64,000 nucleotides of DNA from Bordetella parapertussis (GTDB taxonomy: Bacteria > Pseudomonadota > Gammaproteobacteria > Burkholderiales > SG8-41), in NCBI GenBank assembly GCA_945906815.1, contig CAMDRT010000005.1, positions 96,185 through 160,184 of the forward strand, in the 5' to 3' direction. The notes below the pieces were generated by a model. That model was given only the letters and a program-made list of their open reading frames with translations. It made no database searches and was not told the origin of the DNA. This document shows, in pieces, positions 9,364 to 18,562 of the stretch (within the stretch, counting starts at the first letter, position 1; each line of letters starts with the position of its first letter). Made by a program: the position numbers and the translations under genes.

Positions 9364-10329
9364 ATGAAACTTATTGCTTACACGGCCGCAGCAGCAGTAT
9401 GCGCGCTGTGCCTGCCGGCAACAGCGCCGGGGCAAAATTTTCCCATTAAAACTTTGCGCATTATCGTGCCGGTGCAGCCGGGAGGCGGCCTTGATCCGCA
9501 GGCACGGCTGCTCGGCAGGAAGTTTCAGGAGAGCATGGGGCAGTCGGTGGTCGTCGAAAACCGGCCCGGTGCCGGCAGCATGATCGGCACCGAACTGGTC
9601 GCGAAATCGCCCGCCGATGGTTACACGCTGTTGTGCGCGGCGGCCTCGCTTGCCAGCGCTGTCACGCTGCATAGGAATCTAGCGTTTGATGTGCAACGCG
9701 ATCTCGCGCCGGTGAGTCAGATTTCGTCGAATGCACAGTTTTTGATTGCACATCCTAGCCTGCCGGCGGCGTCGTTGAGCGCATTCATTGCGCTGGCAAA
9801 AAAGCAGGTCGGCAAGATGAATGCCGCGTCGGGTGGCACGGGTACGGCCAACCACCTGGTGCTCGAAATGTTCAAGCAGCGAGCCGGTTTCCAGGCGACG
9901 CACATTCCCTACAAAGGCTCGGGCCCGGCAACCATCGCACTGATGAGCGGCGAGGTGGATTTCAGTTTCGCCGGCGCGATCTCCATGATTCCGCATATGC
10001 GCTCCGGCAAAGTAAGAGCGCTCGCGGTAACCTCCCCTACGCCTAGCCGGCTGGCGCCCGCGTTGCCGACGCTGGCATCACTGTACCCCGGTTTCGAGTC
10101 GGTGAACTGGTATGCGATCTTCGTGCCGGCAGCAACGCCCGCCACCATCGTCAACAAATTAAGTGCTGAAATCACCGCTGCGATCCAATCCCCCGAAATG
10201 CGTGACTTCATGCTGAAGGAAGGGGCTGATCCAGTAGGCAGCACGCCACAGGAATTTGCCGCTTACTTCAAAAGCGAAGTGCAGCGTTACGCAGCCGTGA
10301 TACGCGCGGGGAATATTCGGGTGGAGTGA
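9364..10329 (+). CDS. Bug/TctC-family substrate-binding protein
   Basis: Second periplasmic Bug-type receptor in the window. The signal peptide is MKLIAYTAAAAVCALCLPAT with processing near APGQNFPIK. Family motifs are RIIVPVQPGGGLDPQAR, VVVENRPGAGSMIGTELVAK and SPADGYTLLCAAA. The 321 residues fit the family. No TctAB membrane genes are adjacent, so the transporter partner or sensory use is unknown. It is flanked by repeat elements B and C, which share a core sequence; the whole gene-plus-repeats block might have moved as a unit, but there is no transposase to support this. Confidence 0.9.
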   Translation: MKLIAYTAAAAVCALCLPATAPGQNFPIKTLRIIVPVQPGGGLDPQARLLGRKFQESMGQSVVVENRPGAGSMIGTELVAKSPADGYTLLCAAASLASAVTLHRNLAFDVQRDLAPVSQISSNAQFLIAHPSLPAASLSAFIALAKKQVGKMNAASGGTGTANHLVLEMFKQRAGFQATHIPYKGSGPATIALMSGEVDFSFAGAISMIPHMRSGKVRALAVTSPTPSRLAPALPTLASLYPGFESVNWYAIFVPAATPATIVNKLSAEITAAIQSPEMRDFMLKEGADPVGSTPQEFAAYFKSEVQRYAAVIRAGNIRVE

Positions 10330-10341
10330 GGGGGATCAAGG

Positions 10342-10475
10342 GCGTGAATGGGTGAACGAGTGAACGGGCAAGACCTGATTCGTGCTTCATCAATCCCCGC
10401 AAGTCTTCCGTCTGCGGTACACGCATCCATACCGCTGGGGTTACTCGTTCACCCGTTCACCTGTTCACCCGTGCA
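10342..10475. repeat. Inverted arrays of an 8-bp tandem repeat, element C
   Basis: The left arm (10342-10369) contains three octamers of the GTGAACGG type; the right arm (10444-10475) has four TTCACCCG-like units in inverted orientation. The core is related to that of element B at 9226-9300. It separates the convergent genes for the Bug receptor (stop 10329) and the P460-cupredoxin protein (stop 10481), so it could serve as a bidirectional 3' hairpin for both. Confidence 0.87.
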
Positions 10476-10480
10476 CTGAA

Positions 10481-11296
10481 CTACTTCGTCACCACAATCT
10501 CACCCTTCATCCCCGGGTGCAAGCCGCAGATGTAGCCGTAGGTGCCGGCGTCGTTGAATTGCAGCGATGTGCTTTGCCCTTTCAGTACCACCGGCGTGCG
10601 ATACGTCGTCTCGCCCTGTACTGTCACTTGATGCGGCGAATCGTCGATGTTGGTCCATGTAATTGTCTGACCAGCTTTGACGGAAACTTTCTCCGGACCG
10701 AACAAAAATTCAGCGATGGCGACTGAACCGGGGCCCGCCGGCCGCTGTGCGGCGCCCAGCGCGGTGCCTGACAGACCCGCGAGCGAGATCACGAAATCCT
10801 GTTGCGCATGCGGCAGATGGCATTCGAAGCAGGCCTTGGTATTGGCGTTGGCCTTTTCGTTGGGTTTGCCGTCCGCGGTGTACGCCGCGTACTGCCAGTC
10901 GCCGTTGCGCCAAGCCGCCGGCACCGATGCGCCCCAACCCGCACGCTTTTCCATCACTGTCACGCCCATCGGCTTGCCTTTGATGAAATTGCCTTTGGCA
11001 TCGCGCGTCGGTTTGCCGTCCGCATCCACCTGCGCGGCGAAAATCGCCAGCGCCAGCACCGTGCCGTTGGGGATGGGCTTGCCTTCGCGCACGGCCTTAA
11101 CCACTTCGGGTTTTGCGTAAAGCTCACGGTATTGCTTGGTGTCGTGGCGATTCAACTGTTGATACATCTGCCATTTCTCAAAGCCTGCCGGGAACGCAAC
11201 GTCCTTGGCGCCGATGGTGCCTTGTGCCATCAGCACACCAGCACCGGTGGCCAACACTGCTGCAACAGCGATTGCAATTTTGCGACGGAAGTTCAT
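10481..11296 (-). CDS. Cytochrome P460 domain fused to a C-terminal cupredoxin domain
   Basis: Predicted periplasmic redox protein. The start at 11296 is set by a near-perfect AGGAGG (complement of 11301-11306) and gives a signal peptide (MNFRRKIAIAVAAVLATGAG). Residues about 30-170 resemble cytochrome P460/cytochrome c'-beta, with the haem-attachment site CFECH at 156-160 close to the domain end, as in that family. Residues about 190-271 form a type 1 copper (cupredoxin) domain with ligands His222, Cys257, His260 and Met263 (ICGLHPGMKG). Cytochrome P460 oxidises hydroxylamine and handles NO in ammonia oxidisers and methanotrophs, and cupredoxins carry electrons, so the fusion suggests an enzyme with its own electron outlet. 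The actual substrate is not shown. Haem attachment would depend on the ccm operon at 18.6-25.6 kb. Confidence 0.85.
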   Translation of the reverse strand: MNFRRKIAIAVAAVLATGAGVLMAQGTIGAKDVAFPAGFEKWQMYQQLNRHDTKQYRELYAKPEVVKAVREGKPIPNGTVLALAIFAAQVDADGKPTRDAKGNFIKGKPMGVTVMEKRAGWGASVPAAWRNGDWQYAAYTADGKPNEKANANTKACFECHLPHAQQDFVISLAGLSGTALGAAQRPAGPGSVAIAEFLFGPEKVSVKAGQTITWTNIDDSPHQVTVQGETTYRTPVVLKGQSTSLQFNDAGTYGYICGLHPGMKGEIVVTK

Positions 11297-11418
11297 AACG
11301 CCTCCTAGAGTGATCAATATGACGAATGCGGCCCGTGCAGTGACTCGGATACCAGGCTGATTATCCTCCATCGGCATGGGTCGCGCGCCGACGCTGACCC
11401 TTGCAGGAAGTTATGTTT

Positions 11419-11443
11419 AAATATTGTTTAAAAACAAATATTT
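11419..11443. repeat. AT-rich imperfect inverted repeat upstream of the P460-cupredoxin gene
   Basis: AAATATTGTTT (11419-11429) is mirrored by AAACAAATATTT (11432-11443) with one extra base. It lies about 125 bp upstream of the P460-cupredoxin start and 30 bp past the metH stop, in an A+T island within G+C-rich DNA. It may be a regulator binding site or part of the promoter; no named operator consensus fits well. Confidence 0.35.
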
Positions 11444-11472
11444 ACAATATTAACGCCTGAGCAAATCGCATA

Positions 11473-14400
11473 TTATCCCAGCGCCGGCGCGAGCCAGCGC
11501 TCGGCTTCCGCCAGCGCCATGCCCTTGCGCCGTGCGTAGTCTTCGAGCTGATCTGGGCCTATTTTGCCGACCGCAAAATACTGCGACTGCGGGTGTGCGA
11601 GATAAAAACCGCTCACCGATGACGCTGGCCACATGGCAAAATTTTCGGTAAGCGTCAGACCGGCGCGTTGGGCGTCGAGCAACCCGAACAACGCGCCTTT
11701 CTCGGTGTGATCTGGACACGCGGGATAGCCCGGCGCGGGACGTATGCCGCGATATTTTTCGGCGATCAGCGCCGCATGGTCGAGCGCTTCATCCTTGGCA
11801 TAGCCCCAGAACTCGCGGCGCACGCGGTGGTGCAGCAATTCCGCAAACGCTTCCGCCAGGCGATCGGCCAGTGCCTTGAGTATGATGGCGCTGTAGTCGT
11901 CGTTATTTTTCTCGAACTGGGCGAGTTTTTTCTCGATGCCATAGCCGGCGGTGACAGCAAACGCACCCGCGTAGTCCTTGACGCCGCTGTCTTTGGGCGC
12001 AATGAAATCACCCAGACACAGGTTGGGGTTGCCCGTGGGCTTGCGGTTTTGCTGCCGCAGATTGTGCCAGGTCATCACCGGTTTAGTGCGTTTCTCATCG
12101 CCGTAAATTTCGATGTCTTCGCCCGCATTCACGCTGTTCGCCGCAAACAGCCCCAGCACGCCGTGCGCCTGCAGCCATTTGCCCGCGATGATTTGTTTCA
12201 GCATCGCCCTGGCGTCGGCCAAAACTTTTTTCGCCTCTGTGCCTACCACCGCATCGTCGAGAATTTTCGGGTACGCCCCGGCCAGATCCCAGGTCTGGAA
12301 ATATGGTCCCCAGTCGATATATTCCGCAATCTCGGCGAGATCGTAATTGCGCAGCAGCTTGATGCCGGGAAAAGCAGGCGCTACCGGCGCGTGTTTTTGC
12401 CAATCGGTTTTGAAGCGATTGGCGCGCGCTTCGGTCAGCGTTATCAGCTCCGGGCCTTTTTTGGCGGCATGTTGCGCGCGCACTTTTTCGTAGTCGGCGT
12501 TCAGCTCTTCCAGGTACTTGCGGCGGGTGACTTCATCTTCGGCCAGCAGGCTGCTGCACACGGTCACGCTGCGCGACGCATCGGGCACCCACACTGTCGG
12601 GCCGTTGGTGTAGCCCGGCGCGATTTTCACCGCGGTGTGCATGCGTGAGGTGGTGGCGCCGCCGATCAGCAGCGGCAGCGTGAAGCCCTGCCGCTGCATT
12701 TCGCGCGCGACATGGGCCATTTCCTCGAGCGAAGGCGTGATCAGTCCCGACAGCCCGATGATGTCCACCTTTTCGGCACGCGCCATGTCCAATACTTTCT
12801 GGCACGGCACCATCACGCCCATATTGACCACTTCGTAGTTGTTGCATTGGAGCACCACGGCCACGATATTCTTGCCGATGTCGTGCACGTCACCCTTGAC
12901 CGTGGCGATCACGATCCTGCCCTTGGGCTTGGAAGCCTCACCCGATACACCCGCCAGTCGCGCTTTTTCTTCTTCGATAAACGGGATCAGATGCGCCACC
13001 GCCTGTTTCATCACGCGCGCGGATTTGACCACCTGTGGCAGAAACATTTTGCCCGCGCCGAACAAATCGCCGACGATATTCATGCCGTCCATCAGCGGGC
13101 CTTCAATCACCTGTATCGGACGTCCACCGGCGGCTGCAATTTTGCTGCGCGCTTCTTCAGTGTCCTCGAGTATCCACTGCGTAATGCCGTGAACCAGCGC
13201 GTGGGAGAGCCGCTTTTCCACCGGCGCCTCGCGCCATTCCAGCGTTTGCTCTTCCTTCGCGGCGCCGGCTTTCAGCGTGCCCGCGATTTCGATCAGGCGC
13301 TCGGTTGCGTCATCGCGCCGGTTGAGCACCACGTCTTCGACACGCTCGCGCAGTTCCGGCGCAAGATCGTCGTACACGCCCACCATGCCGGCGTTGACGA
13401 TGCCCATGGTCATGCCCGCTTTGATCGCGTGATACAAAAACACGGTGTGGATGGCTTCGCGCGCCGGGTCGTTGCCGCGGAACGAAAAGCTCACGTTCGA
13501 CACGCCACCGCTGACCTTGGCATACGGCAAATTCTGGCGTATCCAGCGCGTCGCTTCGATGTAATCCACCGCGTAGTTATTGTGTTCCTCGATGCCGGTG
13601 GCAATCGCGAAAATATTGGGATCGAAAATAATGTCTTCGGGCGCGAAGTCCAGGCGCTGCGTCAGCAAATCGTAGGCACGCTTGCAGATTTCGGTTTTGC
13701 GCTTGAAGGTATCCGCCTGGCCCTGCTCATCAAATGCCATCACGATCACCGCTGCGCCGTAGCGCTTGCACAGCCGAGCCTGCCGCAGAAACTCGGCTTC
13801 TCCCTCTTTCATGCTGATCGAGTTGACTACCGGCTTGCCCTGCACGCACTTCAGCCCCGCCTCGATCACCTCCCATTTCGAGGAGTCGATCATCACCGGC
13901 ACACGCGAGATATCCGGTTCGCCCGCGAGCAGATTGAGAAAGCGCGCCATGGCCGCTTTGGAGTCGAGCATCGCCTCGTCCATATTGATATCGATGATCT
14001 GCGCGCCGTTTTCGACCTGCTGGCGCGCCACCGCCAGCGCTTCGTCGTATTGCTCGTTCAGAATCAGCCGTGCAAAGGCGCGTGAGCCGGTGACGTTGGT
14101 GCGCTCGCCGACGTTGACGAAGAGCGAGGTCTCGTCGATGGTGGCCGGCTCCAGCCCCGACAGCCGCAGCTTATGTGCGGCCCGCGGCACCACGCGCGGC
14201 GGCAACGCTTTAACCGCCTGCGCAATGGCGCGTATATGTTCCGGCGTGGTGCCGCAACAACCGCCGGCAACGTTGACAAATCCGGCCTCGGCGAACTCCT
14301 GTAACAAGCCTGCAGTAATCACAGGTGTTTCATCAAAGCCGGTGTCGCTCATCGGATTGGGCAAACCCGCGTTCGGATACACGCAAATCGGCGCATCGCA

Positions 14401-15189
14401 AATTTCCGACAGTTCCTCGATATACGGACGCATTAATGCCGCACCCAGCGCGCAATTCAGCCCTATCGTGACTGGCTTGGCATGGCGCACCGAATTCCAG
14501 AACGCCTCCACCGTTTGGCCGGAGAGTATGCGCCCCGAGGCATCGGTGACGGTGCCCGAAATCATCACCGGGTAGCGCTCGCCGCTTTCCTCGAAAAACT
14601 GATCGATGGCGAACAGCGCCGCTTTGGCGTTCAAGGTATCGAATATGGTTTCGACCAGGAACAGATCCACCCCGCCTTCGTGCAGCGCGTGCGCCTGTTC
14701 GAGATAGGCGCTCACCAGTGCATCAAAAGTAATGTTGCGTGCGCCGGCGTCGTTGACATCGGGGGAGATGGATGCCGTTTTCGGCGTCGGGCCGAACGCG
14801 CCAGCCGCGAATCGCGGCGCATCCGGCGTGGCATATTTCGCGCACGCCGCTTTCGCCAACCGCGCGGCCGCGACATTCATCTCGTAGGACAGCGGCGCCA
14901 TGTGGTAATCCGCTTGCGCAACGCGTTGCGCGCCGAAGGTGTTGGTCTCGATAATGTCCGAGCCGGCTGCGAGATATTGCTCGTGAATTTCCTGAATAAT
15001 GTGCGGCTGCGTCAGCACCAGCAGCTCGTTATTGCCCTTCACGTCGTGCGCGAAGTCGGCGAAGCGCGTGCCACGATAAGCTTTTTCATCCAGGTGGTAA
15101 CGCTGGATCATGGTACCCATCGCGCCGTCGAGCACCAGGATACGTTGGCGGAGCGCTGTTTCGATAGCAGTAAAACGGGATAAGGTCAT
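11473..15189 (-). CDS. metH: Cobalamin-dependent methionine synthase
   Basis: Transfers the methyl group of 5-methyltetrahydrofolate to homocysteine through methylcobalamin. All four modules are present in 1,238 residues. The homocysteine-binding barrel has Zn-ligand cysteines in GLNCALGAA (near 242) and [10 protein letters not shown] (near 310). The pterin-binding barrel ([18 protein letters not shown], from about 345) follows. The cobalamin domain has the base-off motif DVHDIG near 766. The SAM-dependent reactivation domain ends with [16 protein letters not shown] near 1149. I chose the ATG at 15189 ([27 protein letters not shown]), which gives the usual N-terminus; the frame stays open upstream to 15267 without family similarity. 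No cobalamin riboswitch is evident upstream. It is divergent from the rhodanese gene. Confidence 0.97.
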   Translation of the reverse strand: MTLSRFTAIETALRQRILVLDGAMGTMIQRYHLDEKAYRGTRFADFAHDVKGNNELLVLTQPHIIQEIHEQYLAAGSDIIETNTFGAQRVAQADYHMAPLSYEMNVAAARLAKAACAKYATPDAPRFAAGAFGPTPKTASISPDVNDAGARNITFDALVSAYLEQAHALHEGGVDLFLVETIFDTLNAKAALFAIDQFFEESGERYPVMISGTVTDASGRILSGQTVEAFWNSVRHAKPVTIGLNCALGAALMRPYIEELSEICDAPICVYPNAGLPNPMSDTGFDETPVITAGLLQEFAEAGFVNVAGGCCGTTPEHIRAIAQAVKALPPRVVPRAAHKLRLSGLEPATIDETSLFVNVGERTNVTGSRAFARLILNEQYDEALAVARQQVENGAQIIDINMDEAMLDSKAAMARFLNLLAGEPDISRVPVMIDSSKWEVIEAGLKCVQGKPVVNSISMKEGEAEFLRQARLCKRYGAAVIVMAFDEQGQADTFKRKTEICKRAYDLLTQRLDFAPEDIIFDPNIFAIATGIEEHNNYAVDYIEATRWIRQNLPYAKVSGGVSNVSFSFRGNDPAREAIHTVFLYHAIKAGMTMGIVNAGMVGVYDDLAPELRERVEDVVLNRRDDATERLIEIAGTLKAGAAKEEQTLEWREAPVEKRLSHALVHGITQWILEDTEEARSKIAAAGGRPIQVIEGPLMDGMNIVGDLFGAGKMFLPQVVKSARVMKQAVAHLIPFIEEEKARLAGVSGEASKPKGRIVIATVKGDVHDIGKNIVAVVLQCNNYEVVNMGVMVPCQKVLDMARAEKVDIIGLSGLITPSLEEMAHVAREMQRQGFTLPLLIGGATTSRMHTAVKIAPGYTNGPTVWVPDASRSVTVCSSLLAEDEVTRRKYLEELNADYEKVRAQHAAKKGPELITLTEARANRFKTDWQKHAPVAPAFPGIKLLRNYDLAEIAEYIDWGPYFQTWDLAGAYPKILDDAVVGTEAKKVLADARAMLKQIIAGKWLQAHGVLGLFAANSVNAGEDIEIYGDEKRTKPVMTWHNLRQQNRKPTGNPNLCLGDFIAPKDSGVKDYAGAFAVTAGYGIEKKLAQFEKNNDDYSAIILKALADRLAEAFAELLHHRVRREFWGYAKDEALDHAALIAEKYRGIRPAPGYPACPDHTEKGALFGLLDAQRAGLTLTENFAMWPASSVSGFYLAHPQSQYFAVGKIGPDQLEDYARRKGMALAEAERWLAPALG

Positions 15190-15251
15190 GGCGTTAGCGT
15201 GCGTGATCGCGGCCGAGTGTGGGGGCGACGCCGCCAAGTTCTTGTTAAGAA

Positions 15252-15280
15252 AGCATAATTTTAACATGCGCTGCCTGCAA
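15252..15280 (-). promoter_or_regulatory. Possible sigma-70 promoter for metH
   Basis: On the minus strand, TTGCAG (complement of 15275-15280) and TATGCT (complement of 15252-15257) are separated by 17 bp. They lie about 60 bp upstream of the metH ATG. Each hexamer has four matches to consensus. Confidence 0.35.
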
Positions 15281-15290
15281 TCAGGCGCAC

Positions 15291-15296
15291 TATAAT
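15291..15296 (+). promoter_or_regulatory. -10 hexamer TATAAT for rhodanese gene
   Basis: A perfect TATAAT lies 30 bp before the ATG at 15326, so transcription would begin near 15303. No clear -35 is seen. Confidence 0.35.
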
Positions 15297-15325
15297 TGCG
15301 CTTTGGTCCAGCGGAAGCCCTAGCG

Positions 15326-15712
15326 ATGAAACACTTCGAACCCCAGGAAGCTTACGATTTCCTCAAGCAAAATCCGAACGCGATTTTTATCGATGTCCGC
15401 AGTGAAATGGAGTACCTGTTCGTTGGCCATCCGTCGAGCGCAATACTGGTGGCGTGGAACGACGGCCCCAACTGGGAAGTGAATCCGCAATTTGTAGCGC
15501 ATGTTAAAAAAGCGGCCAGTGTGGATCGCCCGATTGTGCTGATTTGCCGCAGTGGCAACCGCTCATTGGATGCCGGCGCTGCCCTCGAAGAAGCGGGATT
15601 CACCCAGGTCTATAACGTGCTGCATGGCTTTGAGGGCGAACTCGACGAAAACCACCATCGCAATGGAAAAGCGGGCTGGCGGCACGCTGGGCTGCCGTGG
15701 GAGCAGTGTTGA
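15326..15712 (+). CDS. Rhodanese-like domain protein
   Basis: Single-domain rhodanese of 128 residues, a persulfide-forming sulfurtransferase fold. The active-site loop CRSGNRS around residue 75 contains the catalytic Cys, and the N-terminal [17 protein letters not shown] is the standard rhodanese first motif. No signal peptide is seen, so it is cytoplasmic. The start at 15326 ([13 protein letters not shown]) is the first ATG after the TATAAT at 15291. It is divergent to metH, which may suggest sulfur metabolism, but this is inference. Its stop is followed after 5 bp by repeat element D. Confidence 0.88.
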   Translation: MKHFEPQEAYDFLKQNPNAIFIDVRSEMEYLFVGHPSSAILVAWNDGPNWEVNPQFVAHVKKAASVDRPIVLICRSGNRSLDAGAALEEAGFTQVYNVLHGFEGELDENHHRNGKAGWRHAGLPWEQC

Positions 15713-15717
15713 CGGCT

Positions 15718-15825
15718 TAACTTAGGACTTAGGACTGAGGATCGAGGACTGAGTAACATCCACACCGGCGTATCGGTGTTCCTCAGTCCTCGATCCTCAG
15801 TCCTCAGTCCTCGGTCCTAAGTCCT
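15718..15825. repeat. Inverted arrays of a 7-bp tandem repeat (unit AGGACTG), element D
   Basis: The left arm (15718-15754) reads as AGGACTT, AGGACTG, AGGATCG, AGGACTG. The right arm (15782-15825) carries the reverse complements of about six such heptamers, including the same variant units AGGATCG and AGGACTT in mirrored order. The core contains its own small hairpin, ACACCG/CGGTGT (15762-15779). The element lies between convergent genes (rhodanese stop 15712; exporter stop 15797) and overlaps the last codons of the exporter. Confidence 0.9.
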
Positions 15826-17005
15826 GCCTTAGATAGACCAGCCACAAGCCCAGTGCGGCTAACGCAAACAGCAGTGCGCCGAACGCCAGGGTAGCCGCTG
15901 ACGTGGAAAACAAGGGTGATGCGATGGCGGCTACAAATCCCGCCACCATCGATTGCACGCAGCCTTGCAGCGACGCGGCCATGCCGCGATTGTGCGGAAA
16001 CAACTCCAGCAGCATCAGCGTCAGCGACGGCATGGCCATCGCCATGCCGGTGGCGACCATCACTTGATGTAGCACTGACCACGGCAACTGCGGCGAAAAC
16101 CAAATATAAAACAAGTTGTTATACGCAGCCCCCGCGAACATGAGGGCGAACGACAGCCATACCGTACGTGTGGGCAAGAGCCTGCCCGCGAGCCTGCCGG
16201 AAATATAAGCGCCGAGCATCATGCCGATCACGCCTGCCATGAACAGCCACGCGAAATCATGGGCGGTGAGACCGAGGTGGTGATAAATGAAAGCCGGCGC
16301 CGATAACACATACAGAAAAAATCCGGCGAAACCCAACGAACTTACACCTGCCAGCAACAGAAATCGCGGATTGAAGGCGACCAGCCGATACGCTGCCAGC
16401 AAGGGCGCTGCTGCGAAACGCTGGCGCGCAGGCGCCGGGTGCGTTTCGGGCAGGTAGCGATAACACGCCACCAGCAACACCGTGCCAAACAGCGCGAGAA
16501 ACCAGAAGATCGCGCGCCAGCCTAACCACGTCTGCAAGCAGCCGCCGATGACAGGAGCGACCGCCGGCGCTAGCGCAAACAGCAACATCACCCGCGACAG
16601 CAGCCGCTGCGCCTCGACCCCCTGATAGACATCGCGCACCACCGCGCGGCTGATGACGCTGCCCGCACCCGCCACCAGCCCTTGCAGCGCGCGGCACATC
16701 AGTAGCATGGTCATGTCGGTTGCCAGTGCGCAACCGATGGACGCGATCACAAAGCCGCCGACACCGAGGAGAATCACCGGCCGCCGGCCCACCGCATCCG
16801 AAATAGCGCCGTGAAACAGCATCATGAGCGCGAACGGAATCAGATACGCGGTGAGCGTCTGCTGCACCAGCACTTCCGTCGTCTGCATTTCCAGCGCTAT
16901 GGCCGGGAACGACGGCAGATAGGTGTCGATGGTGAACGGGCCGATGGTGGCCAGGCCGGCGATCAGAAGCGGTAATAGCCGACGCTGGCGGATATCAATG
17001 GACAA
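15797..17005 (-). CDS. Bcr/CflA-family multidrug efflux MFS transporter
   Basis: Inner-membrane proton-driven drug exporter of the DHA1 Bcr/CflA family, 402 residues with about 12 hydrophobic segments. The N-terminal IGPFTIDTYLPSFPAIA and the loop motif FHGAISDAVGRRPVILLGV (MFS motif A) are typical of Bcr. The start is a TTG at 17005 giving MSIDIRQRRLLPLLIAGL; the next in-frame ATG would remove the first membrane helix, so TTG is preferred despite a weak ribosome site. The last residues (RQDLGPRTED and stop) are encoded by repeat element D, so the C-terminus appears to have been replaced or extended by the repeat. Confidence 0.9.
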   Translation of the reverse strand: MSIDIRQRRLLPLLIAGLATIGPFTIDTYLPSFPAIALEMQTTEVLVQQTLTAYLIPFALMMLFHGAISDAVGRRPVILLGVGGFVIASIGCALATDMTMLLMCRALQGLVAGAGSVISRAVVRDVYQGVEAQRLLSRVMLLFALAPAVAPVIGGCLQTWLGWRAIFWFLALFGTVLLVACYRYLPETHPAPARQRFAAAPLLAAYRLVAFNPRFLLLAGVSSLGFAGFFLYVLSAPAFIYHHLGLTAHDFAWLFMAGVIGMMLGAYISGRLAGRLLPTRTVWLSFALMFAGAAYNNLFYIWFSPQLPWSVLHQVMVATGMAMAMPSLTLMLLELFPHNRGMAASLQGCVQSMVAGFVAAIASPLFSTSAATLAFGALLFALAALGLWLVYLRQDLGPRTED

Positions 17006-17032
17006 CGTGAATTCTCAGCTTAAGGGCGATTG

Positions 17033-17108
17033 ACCACGGAACACACGGAATACGCGGAAAGCACCAAGGCGAGGAATTTTTTCTGTGTGTTCCGCGTTTT
17101 CCGTGGTT
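17033..17108. repeat. Inverted arrays of a 9-bp tandem repeat (unit ACGGAACAC), element E
   Basis: The left arm (17033-17060) has ACGGAA, ACGGAA and GCGGAA spaced 9 bp apart; the right arm (17084-17108) reads TTCCGCG and TTCCGTGG in inverted orientation. The ends ACCACGGAA and TTCCGTGGT match exactly. It is located 3' of the fumarylacetoacetase gene (minus-strand stop at 17149) and just upstream of the exporter start. Confidence 0.85.
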
Positions 17109-17148
17109 AATGGTCTTGAAGTTCGCGACTGCGGTTCGCTATGCCCAC

Positions 17149-18498
17149 CTACACAGCCTTTGCCGCTACCATCCGCGCACAGCAATCCCCAAACCCGATA
17201 GTTGCATAGCCTGCACGCCGTCCATGGGCGCGCAGGATGATGTCGTCGCCGTCTTCCACCCAACGGCGGACTTCGCCCGAGGCGAGCGTGAGGTCGCGGG
17301 TGCCGTCGAACGATAGCTCGGCGATGCTGCCGTAGTTCTCTGGTGTGGGGCCGGAAATGGTGCCGGAGCCGAAGAGGTCGCCGGGTTCGAGGTTGCATCC
17401 GCCACAGGTGTGGTGCGCCACCATTTGCGCCGCCGTCCAGTAGAGGTGTTTGGTGTTGCTGATGGATATGCGCTGCGGCGGCAGGCCTTGCGCACGCATG
17501 CCCGCGGTGTGGATCAGCACTTCGATGTCGAGATCGAGCGCGCCGCTACGTTGATCGGCATCGTCCCACAAATAATCCAGCGGCCTGGGGTCCCCCGCGG
17601 GTCGCGCAGGCTGTGCGATGCGAAACGGCGCCAGCGCTTCGGGCGTGACCATCCATGGCGAAATGGTGGTGCCGAAATTCTTGGACAGAAACGGTCCCAG
17701 TGGCGCGGACTCCCAGCGTTGTATGTCGCGCGCTGACCAGTCATTCAACATGCAGTAGCCGTAGATATGCTCCCCCGCCTGGTTGATGGGTAGGGTCTCG
17801 CCCCAGGCGTTGCCGTTGCCGGCCCAGATGCCGAGTTCGAGTTCGAAATCCATTTTCAGACACGGTCCGAATGTCGGCAGTTGCTCGCCATCCACCACGC
17901 GCTGGCCATGGGGGCGGCGCACCGCGATGCCCGTGGGGCGCACGCTGGAAGCACGGCTGTGATAGGCCACCGGCACATATTTGTAATTTGGCGTCAGCGG
18001 TGGATTTGCGCCGCGGCGCTTGCCGCCGTTTTCGGCGTGCGTGATGCCGGCGAAAAAATCGGTAAAGGCGCCGATTCTCGCCGGCACATGCAGCACGCAA
18101 GCGGCGGCCTGGTGCAGCAGCGTGGGGGCGAGCGCTTGGGCGCGCGCCGATGCGGCCGTGCCTGCGGCCAGCAACGCCCACACTTGTTTACGCAGCGCGG
18201 CGCGCGGGCCTGCGCCCAATGCCATCAAATCATTCAGCGTGGCAGCGCTGGCGGCGCGTGCGGCGACTTCGGCATCGCCGGAAAAAAGCTTCGCTTCGCA
18301 CGCGGCTTTGAGATCAAACACCTGGTCGCCGATGGCGATACCGCCGCGCGGCGTGGTGCCTGCTGCCTGTGCCACGCTGAACACGCCCAGCGGTAAATTC
18401 TGCAGCGGAAAATCACCCTGGCCCTGCGCGTGAAGATTCGCGCTGGCGACCCAGCTTTGGCGTTGGGCGTCGTGGGTTTCGTCGATGGCAATGGTCAT
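17149..18498 (-). CDS. Fumarylacetoacetase
   Basis: Hydrolyses 4-fumarylacetoacetate to fumarate and acetoacetate, the last step of tyrosine/homogentisate breakdown. The 449-residue protein has the two-domain FAH layout: an SH3-like N-terminal part and the catalytic domain. Metal ligands are seen in TDFFAGITHAENGG (near 147), FELELG (near 218) and MLNDWSARDIQRWE (near 255). The catalytic His is in VAYHSRASSVRPTG (near 180). Other family stretches are PLGPFLSKNFGTTISPW and GDLFGSGTISGPTPENYGS. Other homogentisate pathway genes (hmgA, hpd) are not in the window, so it is separated from its usual partners. Confidence 0.95.
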   Translation of the reverse strand: MTIAIDETHDAQRQSWVASANLHAQGQGDFPLQNLPLGVFSVAQAAGTTPRGGIAIGDQVFDLKAACEAKLFSGDAEVAARAASAATLNDLMALGAGPRAALRKQVWALLAAGTAASARAQALAPTLLHQAAACVLHVPARIGAFTDFFAGITHAENGGKRRGANPPLTPNYKYVPVAYHSRASSVRPTGIAVRRPHGQRVVDGEQLPTFGPCLKMDFELELGIWAGNGNAWGETLPINQAGEHIYGYCMLNDWSARDIQRWESAPLGPFLSKNFGTTISPWMVTPEALAPFRIAQPARPAGDPRPLDYLWDDADQRSGALDLDIEVLIHTAGMRAQGLPPQRISISNTKHLYWTAAQMVAHHTCGGCNLEPGDLFGSGTISGPTPENYGSIAELSFDGTRDLTLASGEVRRWVEDGDDIILRAHGRRAGYATIGFGDCCARMVAAKAV

Positions 18499-18562
18499 CG
18501 CTGTCCTTTCCTGAATAATGGTTGCTGGCGCAGTGCTTACACTCTGCGCGGCCCTGCGTACG

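Noticed and set aside
5612..10475. The repeat arrays as CRISPR
   Set aside because: Units are 7-8 bp without spacers, the arms are inverted, and no cas gene is present.
9170..10475. Composite transposon formed by elements B and C around the Bug receptor
   Set aside because: No transposase and no target-site duplication can be seen; two related repeats flanking a gene are not sufficient.
12712..14085. 457-codon open frame on the plus strand opposite metH
   Set aside because: It is antisense to a complete, clearly recognisable metH; its translation is Arg/His-rich with no known motif, as expected for a shadow in G+C-rich DNA.
15190..15295. Cobalamin riboswitch upstream of metH
   Set aside because: The gap is only about 100 bp between divergent genes and no B12-box-like sequence or complex fold is visible.
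17149..18498. Part of a homogentisate degradation operon
   Set aside because: Only fumarylacetoacetase is present; neighbours are an exporter and ccm genes, so no operon can be claimed.
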